DNA from: Isoetes taiwanensis
Lineage: Eukaryota > Streptophyta > Lycopodiopsida > Isoetales > Isoetaceae
Assembly: GCA_021234155.1 (NCBI GenBank)
Contig: JAJEKV010000031.1
Span: forward strand, 13,387,748 to 13,451,747
DNA: 64,000 nucleotides
Direction of reading: 5' to 3'
Below are positions 10,561 through 23,400 of this stretch, in pieces (position 1 is the stretch's first letter; every line of letters starts with the position of its first letter). The position numbers and the translations under genes are program-made. The notes beneath the pieces were generated by a model. That model searched no databases, was not told the origin of the DNA, and saw nothing but the letters and a program-made list of their open reading frames with translations.

Positions 10561-12740
10561 ATAGTCGTAAGGTCGAGAGGAATTTTGATTTTAGCAAGTT
10601 CTTGTTGAAGTTCGTGGAGGGATTGCGTGTAGTTGTGGTGGATCCGCGGGTTGTTGTTGCTCAGCAATAGATGTCGCTACCTTGTTGAGGAGGTCGATTT
10701 CAGCAGCAATGTTGAGTGGTGGTGTTGCGCATGTCGCGGGCATTCGTGGTCGCGGGCTCCCGATCGTGTGGTAGCATTGACAGACTTGAGTGCCTTACCT
10801 TCGCGACGCTCGATGAGTTGAAGCAGACTTTTGCTAAGTTTAGGTTGAACATGAGGAAGTAGTTGATCCGCATTGGGTGCAAAATGAATGATTTGGTTGA
10901 TGGCTCACCTGGTACGTAATCGGGCCGCAAAAAACTTGGTGCACGGGTGCTTATGGCGTGGGGGAATGAGGGAGAACCTCAATCCAGCTTGGAGGATTCA
11001 AGGGCGGTGTTGATTGCATGGTAAATTTCTTCTTGGAGTTGATCATCCAATTGTTTTGAGTTGTTTGCTGCATGGTTGTTGTTGTGGTGGCCGGTGGTCG
11101 CTTTTGATAATCGGGCGGGCCTTGCCTTCCCTTGGCTTCCCATACTTGAAAAGGTGTAAGACGACCGCCGCGGGTTTGATTGGTGCCGAATTTGTATTTG
11201 AACTTGAGGAAGTTGAGGACACCGCAGACCGATGACCCCATTGGTCACGCTTGAAACATTGGGACTTGCTTGGATCAAAAGTGGAACGAGGAGGTCCACG
11301 CTGTGGTTGCCGTTGTTGCCGGGTTGTTGTTGTTGTCGGTCGCGGCTCGTGGTCCGTGGGTTGAGTTTGCGCGGGTACCTTCTCGCACTTGGTGAACAAG
11401 ACGCTGTCGACACGGATTTGGTCGTGGATTTGTACATTCTTCGCTGGTGTGGTTCTCGCATGTTGCGCCGCTTGCAATGGATCATGCTATCCACAGAGTT
11501 ACACTCATTCGCCGATGTCCCGAAAATCGCAAATAGTACACCAAATGTTATTTCTGGGGAACCGCCGTGGAGGCAGCCGAGGTGCTGTGGGTGTAGCCGA
11601 GGGAAATGGGAGTATCGTGGCTTGATCACCGCGTGAGGAAACATGAACAGAGTGATTGACTAATTCAATGGCTTCTTGTAATGTCTTGGGGCGCAAATAC
11701 TACCATAAATCGGATGTGAGAGGGTAAGCCTTGAAGAAACCACACTAGAATTTGGCTTTGGGTTGGAAATTCCTTCAACTTGTTGACTAAGATCCGCAAT
11801 GGGTCCTGCAAAGTCTCGGCGCATTCTCCTCCGGTTCTCGCTTTGAGTGTGTTGAGGTCGCTCAGCCAGTTGTTGATCATCCGCAAGGGTGCCGTGAATG
11901 GGAAAGAAAAGAGGTCTTCATGTGTATCCAATCTTGTTTCCAAAGTGGCTTTTGTTTGCCATCACCATTCGTGGGGTGCTCCACGCCAGGTCGCCGAAAA
12001 GATGTGGAATTTTAGTTTTGGATCTGGAGTGACCATTGAGATCCGCAAGTGACTCAAATTCATCCATGTGAGCCCCGAGCACTCCTGGTCTATGTGTTTA
12101 CCTTTTATCATTTCCAAAGAGTGGATATGGGAGTTTTAAAGCATGTGTAGGAGTCTACAAGATGAATGGGTGTTTGCATTTGTGGAAAAGAAAAGATGAG
12201 GGTGTTGGTTGTCGATAGGTACCAAACCGGGCATAGGTTGTGTGAGATTAGTAAAAGAGGTAATCGGGCAAAGCTTGTAGTGGGGAACAAAGGTTGTGAC
12301 AGCATGAACAAATGCGGTGGGGGAAAAAAGCTTAAGGGAACGACGGTAGGGGAATTGACAAAGGTGGAAGCGGTGGAAAACCGGGTTCCTAAAGAAAGAT
12401 TACCAATAGAGAAAACATTTTGCAGATGTTCCAGAGAAAATTGCGGTGGTTCCGTGATCTTGAGTTGGGGATTCCGTGGAGTAAATTCAAAGGGTCGTGG
12501 TTAAAACCGCATGATGTGGCGAAATGGGAACGGAACAATGGCGACCTTCCACGGGGGAGGTCGGTCCGAAAGTTGTCGGTGTAGGTGGAAACAGATTGCG
12601 CCTCGCATACCCGGAGAGAAGAGACAATCGAACCAGAGTGTATGTGGACATATTCGCGGAGGCGCCGCTAGCTTCATGGCGACGCGCCTTTGACTCCATC
12701 CGGTGTTGAATATCGCCGGAGTAAAGAAGGGATTGAACAT
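10561..12740 (-). pseudogene. gag of copy A
   Basis: Gag forms the virus-like particle. I chose the ATG at 12740 because it is the first after the PBS and is followed by the conserved MFNPFFTPDD start in other copies. In sense order there are a Pro-rich N-terminal third, the retrotransposon-gag core (open at 11943-11665, with LVWFLQGLPSHIRFM), a first CCHC knuckle near 11530, a Gln/Pro/Thr-rich stretch, and a second knuckle near 11240. The second is read here as CFKRDQWGH, so its second Cys is lost through an apparent call error. In copy F it is intact. Confidence 0.75.
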
Positions 12741-12783
12741 GGTATCAATATGCCTTTCAGAAGTGAGCCCGCAACAGCGCCGT
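12741..12783 (-). promoter_or_regulatory. primer-binding site and short leader of copy A
   Basis: Between the LTR end CCCAAACA and the gag ATG there are about 43 bp. The start reads ACGGCGCTGTTGCGGG here and CCGGGCGCCGTTGTCG at 18893. Allowing for the local CTG/CCG call errors, both fit a TGGCGCCGTTG-type site that would pair with the 3' end of plant tRNA-Asp. The assignment is an inference, because no copy shows it without errors. Confidence 0.45.
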
Positions 12784-13255
12784 TGTTTGGGGTCCGCTCT
12801 GGATCGCCGAGGGATGATCTCGTGAGATCCGCGGAAGTCCGGCAGGCAAATCCCGAGACACTCTTTGTCACGCTGGGATTTTGCTAACAGAGGAAAGAAC
12901 AAGAAAAACTCAGATAAAACAGCAATGGCAATACACAATGAAACACACAAGACACTTGTGGAGAACACGGCAATCCATTGATCAAAACAAGTGTACAATG
13001 AAGGCTCAAAAGAGCGCATAACAAAGCACCAAAGATGTCCGCCTCAGAGTGACCCAAAAGAACACTGAACCCTCCTTTTGAAGGAGCAAAAATGCTACAA
13101 TATATAGGAACACGGAGTGGCCTACGGGCCCTAATCTGATCCTCATCATGACAACGCTGCGGCTCCACTACTTGGGCACTCGAACAGAACTGAAATGTCC
13201 CGGCCGCAATATCAGACAAGTAGTGGCCCGCCGTGGGTCCTACCTTTGGGTCTTC
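12784..13255 (-). repeat. 5' LTR of copy A, truncated
   Basis: Starts at TGTTTGGGG and is collinear with the 3' LTR until the word CTTTGGGTCTTC, then stops about 150 bp short of the LTR's outer end. A TATA box lies at about 13101-13108. The truncation coincides with a fold-back junction. Confidence 0.8.
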
Positions 13256-13285
13256 TGCAGACCCAAAGTGTATTTGTTGATAGCA
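13240..13285. other. fold-back inversion junction between copies A and B
   Basis: CTTTGGGTCT of the minus-oriented LTR is followed within a few bases by its reverse complement AGACCCAAAG. The sequence then leaps into plus-strand integrase. This is the footprint of a template switch, a palindromic rearrangement, or a chimeric read. Confidence 0.65.
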
Positions 13286-13705
13286 AGGAAACTCCTCCTT
13301 GCTGGGTATTACTGGCCCACGCTTTTCAAAGAAGCTCACAAATACACACGCACGTGTGATGTTTGTCAGAGGCCACACCACTACAACTACACCCACGGCA
13401 AACAACTACAAAAACAATGGCATGACAAACACATCAAAAACAAAACTTTTCAAATTGGCGACTTAGTTCTTCTTTACGACTCGAGATATCAACAACATCC
13501 TGGCAAACTCAAGCTCAGATGGCTGGGACCATACAAAATTTCCGAGATACCACATCCTGGAGTTTTACAATTACAAGAATTGAATGGCACTCCATTTCCT
13601 ACATTAGTCAATGGATTTCGACTCAAGAAATTTCAAACCCCTGCTGCAGCATCCTTAGCTCAAGAACAAAATTTACAACAAGATACCACTTGTACAAATT
13701 TATGA
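13286..13705 (+). pseudogene. integrase of fragment B, internally deleted
   Basis: An open plus-strand frame fuses the end of the integrase zinc finger (LLAGYYWPTLFKEAHKYTRT, CDVC) to the C-terminal domain (KTFQIGDLVLLYDSR, LRWLGPYKISE, LVNGFRLKKF) and ends at the normal Pol stop (13703-13705). The whole catalytic core, about 0.7 kb including D, D and E, is missing, so the product could not catalyse integration. The C-terminal part is clean and serves as a good reference for the family. Confidence 0.85.
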
Positions 13706-14471
13706 GAAACACTTTTCTATTATGTACAAAATTGCCCAAGGCTACAATTGGCCGTGGGATTTTTCACCCCAACAAATTCTAAACTAAACAAAAATTGGGA
13801 AAAACCCCTATCATGTCGCTATCGCCCTTTACTATCGGGGGCACTCCACTCGGAGGATGCGGAAGCCCCACTGCTGCGACCACTCCAAATGAACGATCAC
13901 CTCCCGAGGCGATCGAAGTTTATCTCCGGGTTGATCGGCCAAGGTTTCCAACCAAGGATCCATAGGGATCGCGATTCCATTGTGACGCCAAAGATCGACG
14001 CCGCCCATCTTGCATGTAATCCAAGAAGGAAGCTCACCGGACCGGCCAGTTATCGAGTTCTCCATCTTCACTAATTTTGGTTCTTCTCGATTTAACCCAA
14101 CTTCCAATTTATAGGCTTAATACCAACCCTATAAATTGTTTCACGACGTGTCACCTCACGTATATTCCAGAATCATTCCCCATCGATATTTTTGTACCCG
14201 CAAACTTTCGACTCCTCTTTTTAATATTCCGACAACCGCCAGCCAGCTAATACCGCCCGCCATTAAAGTTTTATTCTCCGCCAGAACTCTCACGATCTTG
14301 GTCTCGAAGGTCGCCTCTTGAGATTCTCAATCGCCACGATCTTTCGACACGGTCGAAAAAAAAAAAAAAAAAAAAAAAAAAACCCTTCCCAACCGCCACT
14401 TCCACTCCTCACTTTTCACTCATACTCCACTGGCCCTTCCGACTTCAGACTTTGCCACCTCGACCTTCAAG
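13706..14471 (+). other. integrase-aORF spacer of fragment B with poly(A)
   Basis: Same spacer as in copy A, in plus orientation. A 27-bp A tract lies at 14356-14382, about 90 bp before the aORF ATG. TATA-like words occur near 14110-14135. No coding potential. Confidence 0.75.
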
Positions 14472-15680
14472 ATGGCTTCTACCTCCAAGAACTCAACACT
14501 CAACGCTGATCGCACCAATGGATCCAAACAATTTAGTGCGAAAAATATCAAGTTCGCTTTTTCTTCATGCATCAGCCCCACATCCGCATCACCTATAACC
14601 TCCCCGTGAGTTCCTGGATTGTTTCATTTTTCTCGCAACAGAACTCCTGGCCCCAACAAGAACAAATTACAAAGAATTTGTGGCTAACCCGGTGAAGGCG
14701 TAAGATGGATATGCCTCCCAAGTCGATGGAAACCCTATAATCCTAAACCCTCAAACCATAGCCTCTGCCTTTTTCTACCCAATCCTACCAATGCCTTGTC
14801 TTACCTTTGACATTGGTAAATATGATATTTCCAAATTCCCGCTTCTATTCCTTATAATGCCGCAGAGACAAACCAAGTCATCCACCTTTCCAAAGCAACA
14901 TGATGCCTTTACCAAGTTTCTTTTGGAGGAAATTTTTGGGTTACTCCATGAAGAATACCTCTATTAACGATGTTTTCTACCATCCGCATTCTATATCCTC
15001 ACCAACACCATTAAAACAATCAATTGACTCAACTCCCAGACGTAGATTTCAACAGAACTTGACAGACTCGTAAAAAATCCTAACTCTTCCCTTGGATCGC
15101 CCCATGGGAGCCCACTTCCGTGCTTTCATTAATCATCGTACCCCACGCCCATCATGCCCCTTTCTCCACCAAGCCAACATCCCCGACCTTATTGATGCTT
15201 TGAAAGGTCTTCAACCAAACTCTCCTCCTTCTCAAAGACCGCCAATCTCGCCACCAACCCGCATGTCAAAATATTTCACAACCACCGCCTCCACCTCCCT
15301 CAGAATTCCAATTCTCTAAAACCTATTCCTTCGTTGATAACCAACCACCGTAACAACCACCGCTTAACCTTGTGCAACAATTCCACTTTCAGACTCAACA
15401 AAGACCAAAGAAAAACAATGCATAAAGAAGACAACAAAACTCCCATTGATCTCACGAGTACTCACAAGGACACTCACAAAGAATGACCAAGGATCTATAA
15501 ACAAGGGTGACAGATCAAAGCCATCCCATCCACCTCCTCACACCGCGGATACCTACAAATTGAAGTCTGGCCCTCACCGCCTTTGATGCCCTCCGTGATC
15601 ATCACCGTAACTTCATAGCAGCCACCGTGGCACGACACGAGTCCGCGGACCAACCTGCAAGTCATCACAATCAAGACCGA
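14472..15680 (+). pseudogene. aORF of fragment B, 5' half, broken
   Basis: Starts at ATG 14472 (context AAGATGGCT) and follows the copy A aORF through the globular domain and the His/Gln-rich linker, with frequent indels and an in-frame TAA near 14700. It stops within the heptad region at a short TTTGGCTGA repeat (about 15675-15700). There the sequence jumps to minus-strand RNase H of fragment C. Only about 1.2 kb of the usual 3.1 kb is present. Confidence 0.7.
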
Positions 15681-17860
15681 TTTGGCTGATTTGGCTGATT
15701 TGTCGAAAGCGCCTGTACACAAAAGATAAGGCCAAGGGCTTCCCTTTCCGCGGGTCGAATAGTTGCGCCGCCAGGATTGAGTTTTTTCACGGGCGATCCG
15801 ATGGGCTTGTCCCGATTTGGTGCATACTCTGAGCTAGAACAGCTCCAATCGCAAAGCCCCAAACATCAACATGGACATGAAATGGTTTGTCCCATTGAGG
15901 TGGTACTAGCACGGGGCTTCGTGGAGCTTGACTTTGAGTTCTTTAAAAGCTTGATTTGCATCGATGTCCAAGTCCATGTGTATGGATTTCAGCGGCTTTG
16001 TGAATTGATCGGCAATCGGTGCCAATTTCGAATAAAGGTGGCATAGAAGTTGACTTTGCCAAGAAAGGAACGTGTGTCCTTGATATTCGCAGTGGATATG
16101 CCTCGATGACACAGCCTTGATTTTGGTCGGTCCGTTGTAATGCCGTGGTCGACTCAACCACATGTCCTAGAAGTACACCCGAGGTGACACGTAATGCGCA
16201 CTTTTCCGGATTGAGGCTAATTCCAGATTCATCACAATATTGAAAAACTAGTTCAAGTTTTACCAAATGGTCCATAACGGGTGTAAGTGGAGAAGTCATC
16301 CGAAAGACTTGCGTAAAGGGATGAACTTGCATGTACTCTTGAAAAACAAAGAAGCATAATGCGTTGAAATGTGGATGGTGAGTTTGACAATCCAAAAGGA
16401 ACGACTTTTGTAAGCAAAGGTACCCCATGGAGTAGTGAAGGTAGTCTTTAGTTGATCTTCTTTCTCGAATGGATATTTGATTATAACCGAGAAGCCGCCC
16501 ATGAAGGAGTACATCTCGTGGCCTCGCTACATCTTCCAACACTTGATCCGTGGAAGGGAGAGGGAAATGATCCCGTCCGTGGCTTGATTGAGTTTTCTAT
16601 AATCCACACAAACGCCAATTTTTCCATTATGTTTGAGGGCACAACAATAGGACTTACCCATTTCAATGTTTGACCTCGTGAGATAAGTCCAAAATCCAAA
16701 AGTTTTGTCAATTTCGGCTTTAACCTTTTTCACGGTAGTTTGGGTTAAGTTCCAGATCGCCGCTGCTAGATGGGTCTAGCATCCGCTTGGTGGGAATCGA
16801 GAGTTGTCCCAATTCTTTCTTGATACCCTGAGGTCTTTGTAGCTCCAAGCAAAGATGTGCTTGAAACGCTTGAATAGCACAATGGCTTGCTCCCCACGTC
16901 GGGCGCGGAGGTCGCAAGGCCATTAATCGGATTGGTTGATTTGTTCCAATATCAATTATGTCCACCGCAGGAGTTTGAATGTGTGGAATGACTTGATCAT
17001 CCCGAACAGTGTGGGCTTGGCTCACGAGTAGGACAGATGTTCATGTTGACCAATTTTGAAAAATAGTGGCGTGCCACTAGGAGTTGGTGTGGTGTCTTTT
17101 GAACGTGAGGAGGAGCCGGGGGTACCGCCTCCTCATGTGGAACCAATGTGACGTTGTTACAAGGTGTCAAATAGGGGTCAACCAGCGTTGTATATGCCCT
17201 TTTTTTATCAATATCCATGTCTTCCCATGGTTGATTGTATTCGGTAAGCCGCGGAGTGGCAAACCCTTGGCTTGTAATCGATAGGTGTTGCAAACTTGTT
17301 CGTGAGTCACCGCCTGATGATTCGCCAGTGGATCTCGTAGTAAAATGATCCGGCCCGTGGTCGATCCATCGCAAAGTGAGCTTGCCATCCGTGATAACAA
17401 GTTGATCTGCGGGGCCCAAGAGTGAATGCTTTTAGCTTGTCTCAAAAAGGGTCGCCCTACTAACATTTCATAATCTCCGGATCTTCTCTCGCCTCCAAAC
17501 ACCAATTCCATGGTAAATTGTAGATCTCCAATATTGACCGGTATTGGTTGTGTAACTCCTTGTGGTGGTCGCGGATATGGCCATTCGCAAGCTTGATGTC
17601 ATAAGGGGCAGTATGGAGCCCCTTTATGCGCCCAATTGTCGCCCGAGATTATCCGTAATAAGATTGATCAAATACGCCACCATCGACCAACATGGTGAAC
17701 AGTTTTTGGCCCACGGTGCATGCACCGCGGGTGTTGATGTGGCGCATCGCACAATGTGTAATATGTGTTTTGTAAAATGTGCTCAGAAAGGCCGACATAG
17801 TTGTAGGATAGTCGAAGGTCGAGAGGAATTTTGATTTTAGCAAGTTCTTGCTGAAGTTCG
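15681..17860 (-). pseudogene. pol (RNase H, RT, protease) of fragment C
   Basis: Minus-strand fragment. In sense it holds protease (MLVDGG at about 17700), the linker with GTNQPIRL, and RT from about 16735 to 15940 (VCVDYRKLNQAT, YNQISI, the catalytic box degraded to VFRMTS by an indel, VTSGVLLGHVV). It ends with the start of RNase H (AIGAVLA and NRDKPIGSPVKKLNPGGAT in shifted frames), cut off at about 15690. Integrase, aORF and LTR are absent. Frameshifts are frequent and fall at the same kinds of site as in copies A and D. Confidence 0.75.
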
Positions 17861-18249
17861 TGAGGGATTGTGTAGTTGTGGTGGATCCGTGGGGTTGTTG
17901 TTGCTCAAAGAATAGATGTCGCTACCTTGTTGAGGAGGTCGACTTCAAAGCAGCAATGTTGAGTGGTGGTGTTGCGTGATGTCGTGGCATTCGTGGTCGT
18001 GGCTCCCCGATCGCGGTGGTAGCATTGATGCGATTTGAGTGCCTTACCTTCCATGACGCTCGATGAGTTGAAGCAGACTTTTTGCGTAAGTTTAGGTTGA
18101 ACATGAGGAAGTAGTTGATCCGCATTGGGTGCAAAATGAACAGATTTGGTTGATGGCTCACCGGTACGTAATCGGCTACAAAAACTTGGTGCACGGGTGC
18201 TTATATGGGGAATGAGGGAGAACCTCAATCCAGCTTGGAGGATTCAAGT
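17861..18249 (-). pseudogene. gag-protease boundary of fragment C
   Basis: Collinear with 10640-10990 of copy A, the Gln/Asn-rich region after the second knuckle, including PSTKSVHFAPNADQLLPH. It ends at GGAGGATTCAAG, where the sequence switches to a plus-strand aORF piece. There is no gag core and no LTR. Confidence 0.65.
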
Positions 18250-18463
18250 CGCCCACCTTTCCAAAGCAACATGATGCCTTTACCAAGTTTCTTTGGAGGA
18301 AATTTTTGGGTTACTCCATGAAGAATACCTCTATTAACGATGTTTTCTACCATCCACTACTATATCCTCACCAACACCACCTAAACAATCAATTGGACTC
18401 AACTCCTCAGATCGAGATTTCAACAGAACTTGATTTGACTAAAAAAATCCTAACTCTTCCGCA
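18250..18463 (+). pseudogene. short aORF fragment, plus strand
   Basis: About 210 bp matching the middle of the aORF globular domain (FPKQHDAFTKF, GYSMKNTSINDVFYHP). It is in the same orientation as fragment B and joins directly to an LTR piece at about 18465. Its ends match no natural element boundary. Confidence 0.7.
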
Positions 18464-18474
18464 AGGGGAAAATG

Positions 18475-18892
18475 TGATTCCCGCTCGAAAGTGCCCAAGT
18501 AGTGGAGCACGCGTTGTCATGATGAGGATCGATTCAGTAAATGAGGGCCACCCCCGGTTCCTATATATTGTAGCATTTTGCTCCTTCAAAAGGAGGGTTC
18601 AGAGTGTTTTTTTGGGTCACTACAGAGCAGACATGTTGGTCAACAGCGCTTCTTTTGAGCCTTCATTGTACACTTGTTTTGATCAATGGATTGATTTGTT
18701 CTCCACAAGTGTCTTGTGTGTTTCATTGTGTATTGCCATTGTCGCTTTATCTCGAAGTTTTTCTTTGTTCTTTCCTCTCTGTTAGCAAAAATCCCGCACA
18801 GGACAAAGAGTGTCTCAGATTTGCCCCGCCGACTTCACGGATCTCACAGTAGATCCGCCCTCAGCGCATCCCGAAAGCCCCGACCTCAAACA
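18475..18892 (+). repeat. truncated LTR, plus strand
   Basis: Plus-oriented LTR lacking its first 150 bp or so. It contains the TATA box (CTATATATT, about 18560-18568) and runs to the natural end CCTCAAACA at 18892. A PBS-like stretch follows (18893-18910). Confidence 0.75.
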
Positions 18893-18933
18893 CCGGGCGC
18901 CGTTGTCGCTCACTTCAAAGTCGTATTGATACC

Positions 18934-20268
18934 ATGTTCAATCCCTTCTTTACTCCCGACGATATTCAACACCAGATGGAGTCAAGACGCCGCCGCCATG
19001 AATCGCGCTAGACGCTTCCCGCTAATATGTCCACATACACTCGGGTTCGGATTGTTCTTCTCCGGTAATGAGCGCTAACTGCTCCACCTACACCACGGCA
19101 TTAACTTTTCCGCATCACCTCCCCCTGCGGAAGGTCGCCATTGTTCCGCTCCTCGCTCGCCATTATCATGCAGAGGCCGCAAATAGCTCTTTGAATTTAC
19201 TCCACCGAATCCCCAACTCAAGATCCGGATGTAACCACCGCAATTTTCTCCGAACATCCGCAAAATGTTTTCTATTGGTAATCTTTCTTTAGGAACTTCG
19301 TACCACCGCCCACCTTTGTCAATTCCCCTACCGTCTGCTCCTTTAATCGCTCCCCACACGCTGCTCATGCCTCGCTACAACCTTTTGTTCCCACTACAAC
19401 CGCTTCAATTTTTTTACTAATCTCACACAACCTATGCCGCTTTGCACCTATGCAAAGAACCAACACCTATCGTTTTTTTTTTTCCACAAATGCAAACACC
19501 CATTCATGCTAGGCTTCTACACATGCTTTAAAACTCCCATATCCACTCTTTTGAAATGATAAAGGTAAACACATAGACCGAAAAGTGCTCAAAGCTCACA
19601 TGGATGAATTTGAGTCACTTGCAGATCTCAATGGTCACTCCGATCCAAAACTAAAATTCCACATCTTTTTCGACGCACTCAAGGCGGAGCACCCCACTTA
19701 ATGGCTGATGGCAAACAAAAGCCACCGGAAACAAGATTGGATACACATGAAGACCCTTTTTCTTTTCCCATTACGCACTTTGCGATGATCAACAATCACG
19801 AACGACCTCAACACACTCAAGGTAACCCGTGAGAATCTGGGCCCCAGACTTTGCGCATCGATCGGGCAGATCTTAGTCAACAAGTTGAAGGAATTTCCAA
19901 CCCAAAGCCAAATTCTAGTGTGGTTTCTTCAAGGCTTACCCTCTCACATCCGATTTATGATCGAAGTATTTATGCCCCAAGACATTACAAGAAGCCATTG
20001 AATTAGTCAATCACTGCTCATGTTTCCTCACGCCGTGATCAAGCCACGATACTCCCATTTCCGCTACACCCACGCAACATCTCGACTGCCTTCCACGGCA
20101 GTTCCCCAAGAAATAACATTTGTGTACTATTTGCCAAGCATCGTGACATCCGGGCTAATGAGTGTAACTCTTTGGATAGCATGATCCATTGCAAACGCAA
20201 AACATGCGTAACCACACCATCAAGAATGTACAAATCCACCACCAAATCCACGGCAAATCCACGGCAGT
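18934..20268 (+). pseudogene. gag fragment, plus strand
   Basis: Begins at ATG 18934 (MFNPFFTPDD), 41 bp after the LTR end. It follows gag through the Pro-rich N-terminus, the gag core (SQILVWFLQGLPSHIRFM near 19900-19955) and the first CCHC knuckle (CTIC, about 20118), then breaks off near 20268 and joins the minus-strand LTR of copy D. Many frameshifts. Confidence 0.7.
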
Positions 20269-20499
20269 AGTGGAACGCTGCGGCTCCACTACTTTGGGCA
20301 CCTCAACAGAATGAGCCGCCCGCATGTCGCAATCAGACAAGTAGTGGCCCGCCTGGGGGTCCTACCTTTGGGTCTTTCGCTTCTTGGAGGAGCTTTGACC
20401 TCGGGCCGCGGGCCCTTGTAGATCCCTCTTCTTGACACACCGGGGGCTGGGGCCTCACCATGCAGAAGTATAGACCCTGCGGGTCACAGCACACTAACA
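20269..20499 (-). repeat. 3' LTR remnant of copy D
   Basis: Only the outer 230 bp of the LTR remain, equivalent to about 2690-2912 of copy A, ending at CTAACA (20499). The TATA box and U5 part are missing, replaced by the adjacent gag fragment. Confidence 0.7.
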
Positions 20500-23400
20500 C
20501 TCCCCTACCAAACTACACTTATTGGCTAGAAAAGGGGCATGAATTCCTGGGTGGGAATCCTCGCTCCTCTTTCCGATCTTGAACATAGAGATGAGGGAGG
20601 CTCACCATCAGATTCAATCGAGTGTTGTTCGCCTCTTTTCCAGATTTGCTTGAGTCCCCGATGCCAAACATTCGGCCGCTCCTATGAGAAAGCCTTCGTA
20701 AATCATGTTCTCCAAAAATGGGCGTGGATCTCGATGGAAGATTTGTGATCTCCATGTATAAGACAAGGTCCAACCCGAACTTTCCAAAGATTTGCATTGG
20801 GGTTGCAAAATGGATCTGGCACTTATGCTTCAAGATACCGAGTATGGTCATGAGTGCCGCATGCATTCTCGCTTGCCGTAAAATACGATGGATCAGCTGA
20901 AGTTTTGGCCTTGGCAAGGAAGGTTACAAGACCAGAAATTGCATTCGGGCGCCTTCCACTAACACGCATTGGGCATGTATATCCAGCTTGTTGGTGTTGT
21001 CCAAAGTTTCATCCTCACGCCATTTGCGCCTCAAGGATGAAGCGTGGGTCCCAACGCTTGTGTCGCCGTGAATTGCCGTGGGTGTCCAACCGCATGTTCT
21101 TTGACTTCAAGAGTCCGTAATTTTGTCTCCATGCCGGGAATTGACCTTGATCGAGGTGGGCATCCAAAGCTTGCTAGTGTACTCGGTTGTTTGGGGGTTG
21201 GTGCCGGCCATCCCGTGACTGCTCTTGGAATTCCAATAATATCTTCTCGTAGTCGTTTGGTAACCGCCTCCCATGCACCGGAATGTACATGTGCCGCCAC
21301 GTGCACGTGGTCCCACTCATCGTGGAGGACGCTCGCTTCAGCCCGCGGTGCTGACGGCAAGGAAGCATAATGTTGTAAGAACAACTGGTGCAAGGTCAAG
21401 TTCTTGTTCGAGTTGTATAGTGTCTCAAGGAGCGTGCCAAGTTCAGCTAGCCATAGCTCCACTTCTTTTCAGAGAAGAGGCATGTATTCCGAGGTAAAGC
21501 TTTGCGTAAATTTTGTGTCTTGGAGGTACTTGTTCTTCTTGGTCAAAAGAACTCGCCGGGCCGTGGTATCTCCTTTAAAGTTCTCGCGCTTATCCGATGA
21601 GCCCGAAAGTAACATGTGCCGTAGAAGTCGCGGCATGACATAAGCCGGGGGGCTATGGTGTCGAGAGCTTAAATGGTCGAGATCCGCAAACCGTAGGATA
21701 TCAAAATTGACGAGAGCACAAAGTGTGCCCTGCTCATGGACGTATATGAAGGGCCATTGTCGCTCGATATCAGCTACAAATGGGACTTGTGGTATCACCC
21801 TTGTTTCTCAGCCCGTAATAAAAGAAAAGTGTTTTTCCTTGCTTGCACATAGTCATGGTAACCTGGCTGGCTTTGGATAGTCCAGTGGGAATAGCGTATG
21901 CTTCGATAGGTTTGTTCGCTTTTTCTTCCTCAGATCATCCGGCGGTCCGCCTATCGGAAAGCGATCTTGTAACTGCAATGATATCTTGTTGCTCGGAGAG
22001 ACCGGTCTGCAGTTCGCGGACTTTGCGCGGTGAGGTGTCTGAATTTGTTCCGGAGAAGTTGGGAATCGAGGAGCTTGAAGTCTGAGTGGCTTGCAAGTCC
22101 GCTTTGAGTGCGCCTATTTCAAGAGCATCCGCAGCTGCGGTGTTGCCGCGGAGCTGGTCTAACTTGCCTTGGAGAGATGCTATGTGAGCATCCTTATTCT
22201 CGCAAGGTGGTTTCAAAGTCGCGGACCTTGGACTCAAGTATCAAGTTGGTCGCACGGGTGTGCCGTTTCTGGCCGAGTAGCATTATTCGTGACGCACTGC
22301 ATTGTTGTAGCGGTCTCAAGATCGCTGTACTTGGTGTCGCTTTTGTTTGAGGGACTCCTTTGAGTTCCTTTGACAATTTGTCGGGATTGATGAAGGGTTT
22401 CTCGATGGATCATGAATTGATTGTGCAAGGCTTCTTCTCGGGCCTCACAGCCACCAAACCGCCTTCGCAGGATGACTTCGCTTGAGTTGGTCCACGGACT
22501 GGTCGCGGCCCCGGGTGGCTGCTATGAAGTTCTCGTGATGATCACTGAGGGCATCAAGGCAGCCGAGGACAGCTTCTTCATCAGAGGTATCCACGGTGTG
22601 AGGAGGTGGATGGGATGGCTTTGATCCTGTCACCCTTGTTTATAGATCCTTGGTCATTGCCGCGGAGTGTCCTTGTGAGTACCGCGGAGATCAATGGGAG
22701 TTTTGTTGTGCCGCCGTTGTTTTTGCCGGTGCCGCTGAGTCCGAAAGTGGAATTGTTGCACAAGGTTAATCGGGTGGTTGTTCCGTGGTTGGTTATCAAT
22801 GTAAGGAATAGGTTTTAGAGAATTGGAATTTACGTGAGGTGGAGACGGTGGTTGTGAAATATTTTCGCCCTGAGTTGGTCGACGAGATTGATGGTGGCCG
22901 AAGGAGGAGAGTTTGGTTGAAGACCTTCAAAGCATCAATAAGGTCGATGTTGGCTTGGTGGAGAAGGGGGCATGATGGGCTGCGGGGTCCGATGATTAAT
23001 GAAAGCCCGAAGTGGGCTCCCATGGGGCAGTCCGAGGAAGAGTTAGGATTTTTTCTCGAGTCGGCCAAGTTCCCCGCTGGAAATCTCCGAAGGTGTGAGT
23101 TGAGTCCAATTGATTGTTTCAAAGTTGGTGTTGGTGAGGATATAGTATGATGGTAGAAAACATCGCTAATAGAGGTATTCTTCATGGAGTAACCCAAAAA
23201 TTTCCTCCAAAGAAACTTGGTAAAGGCATCATGTTGCTTTGGAAAGGTGGACAGCCTTTGGTTTGTGCAAAGATTATAAGGAATAGAGCGTAATTTGGAA
23301 ATATCATATTTACCAATGTCAAGGTAAGACAAGGCATTGGGCGGATTGGGTAGAGAAAAGGCAAGAGGCTATGGTTTGAGGGTTTAGGAGTATAGGGTTT

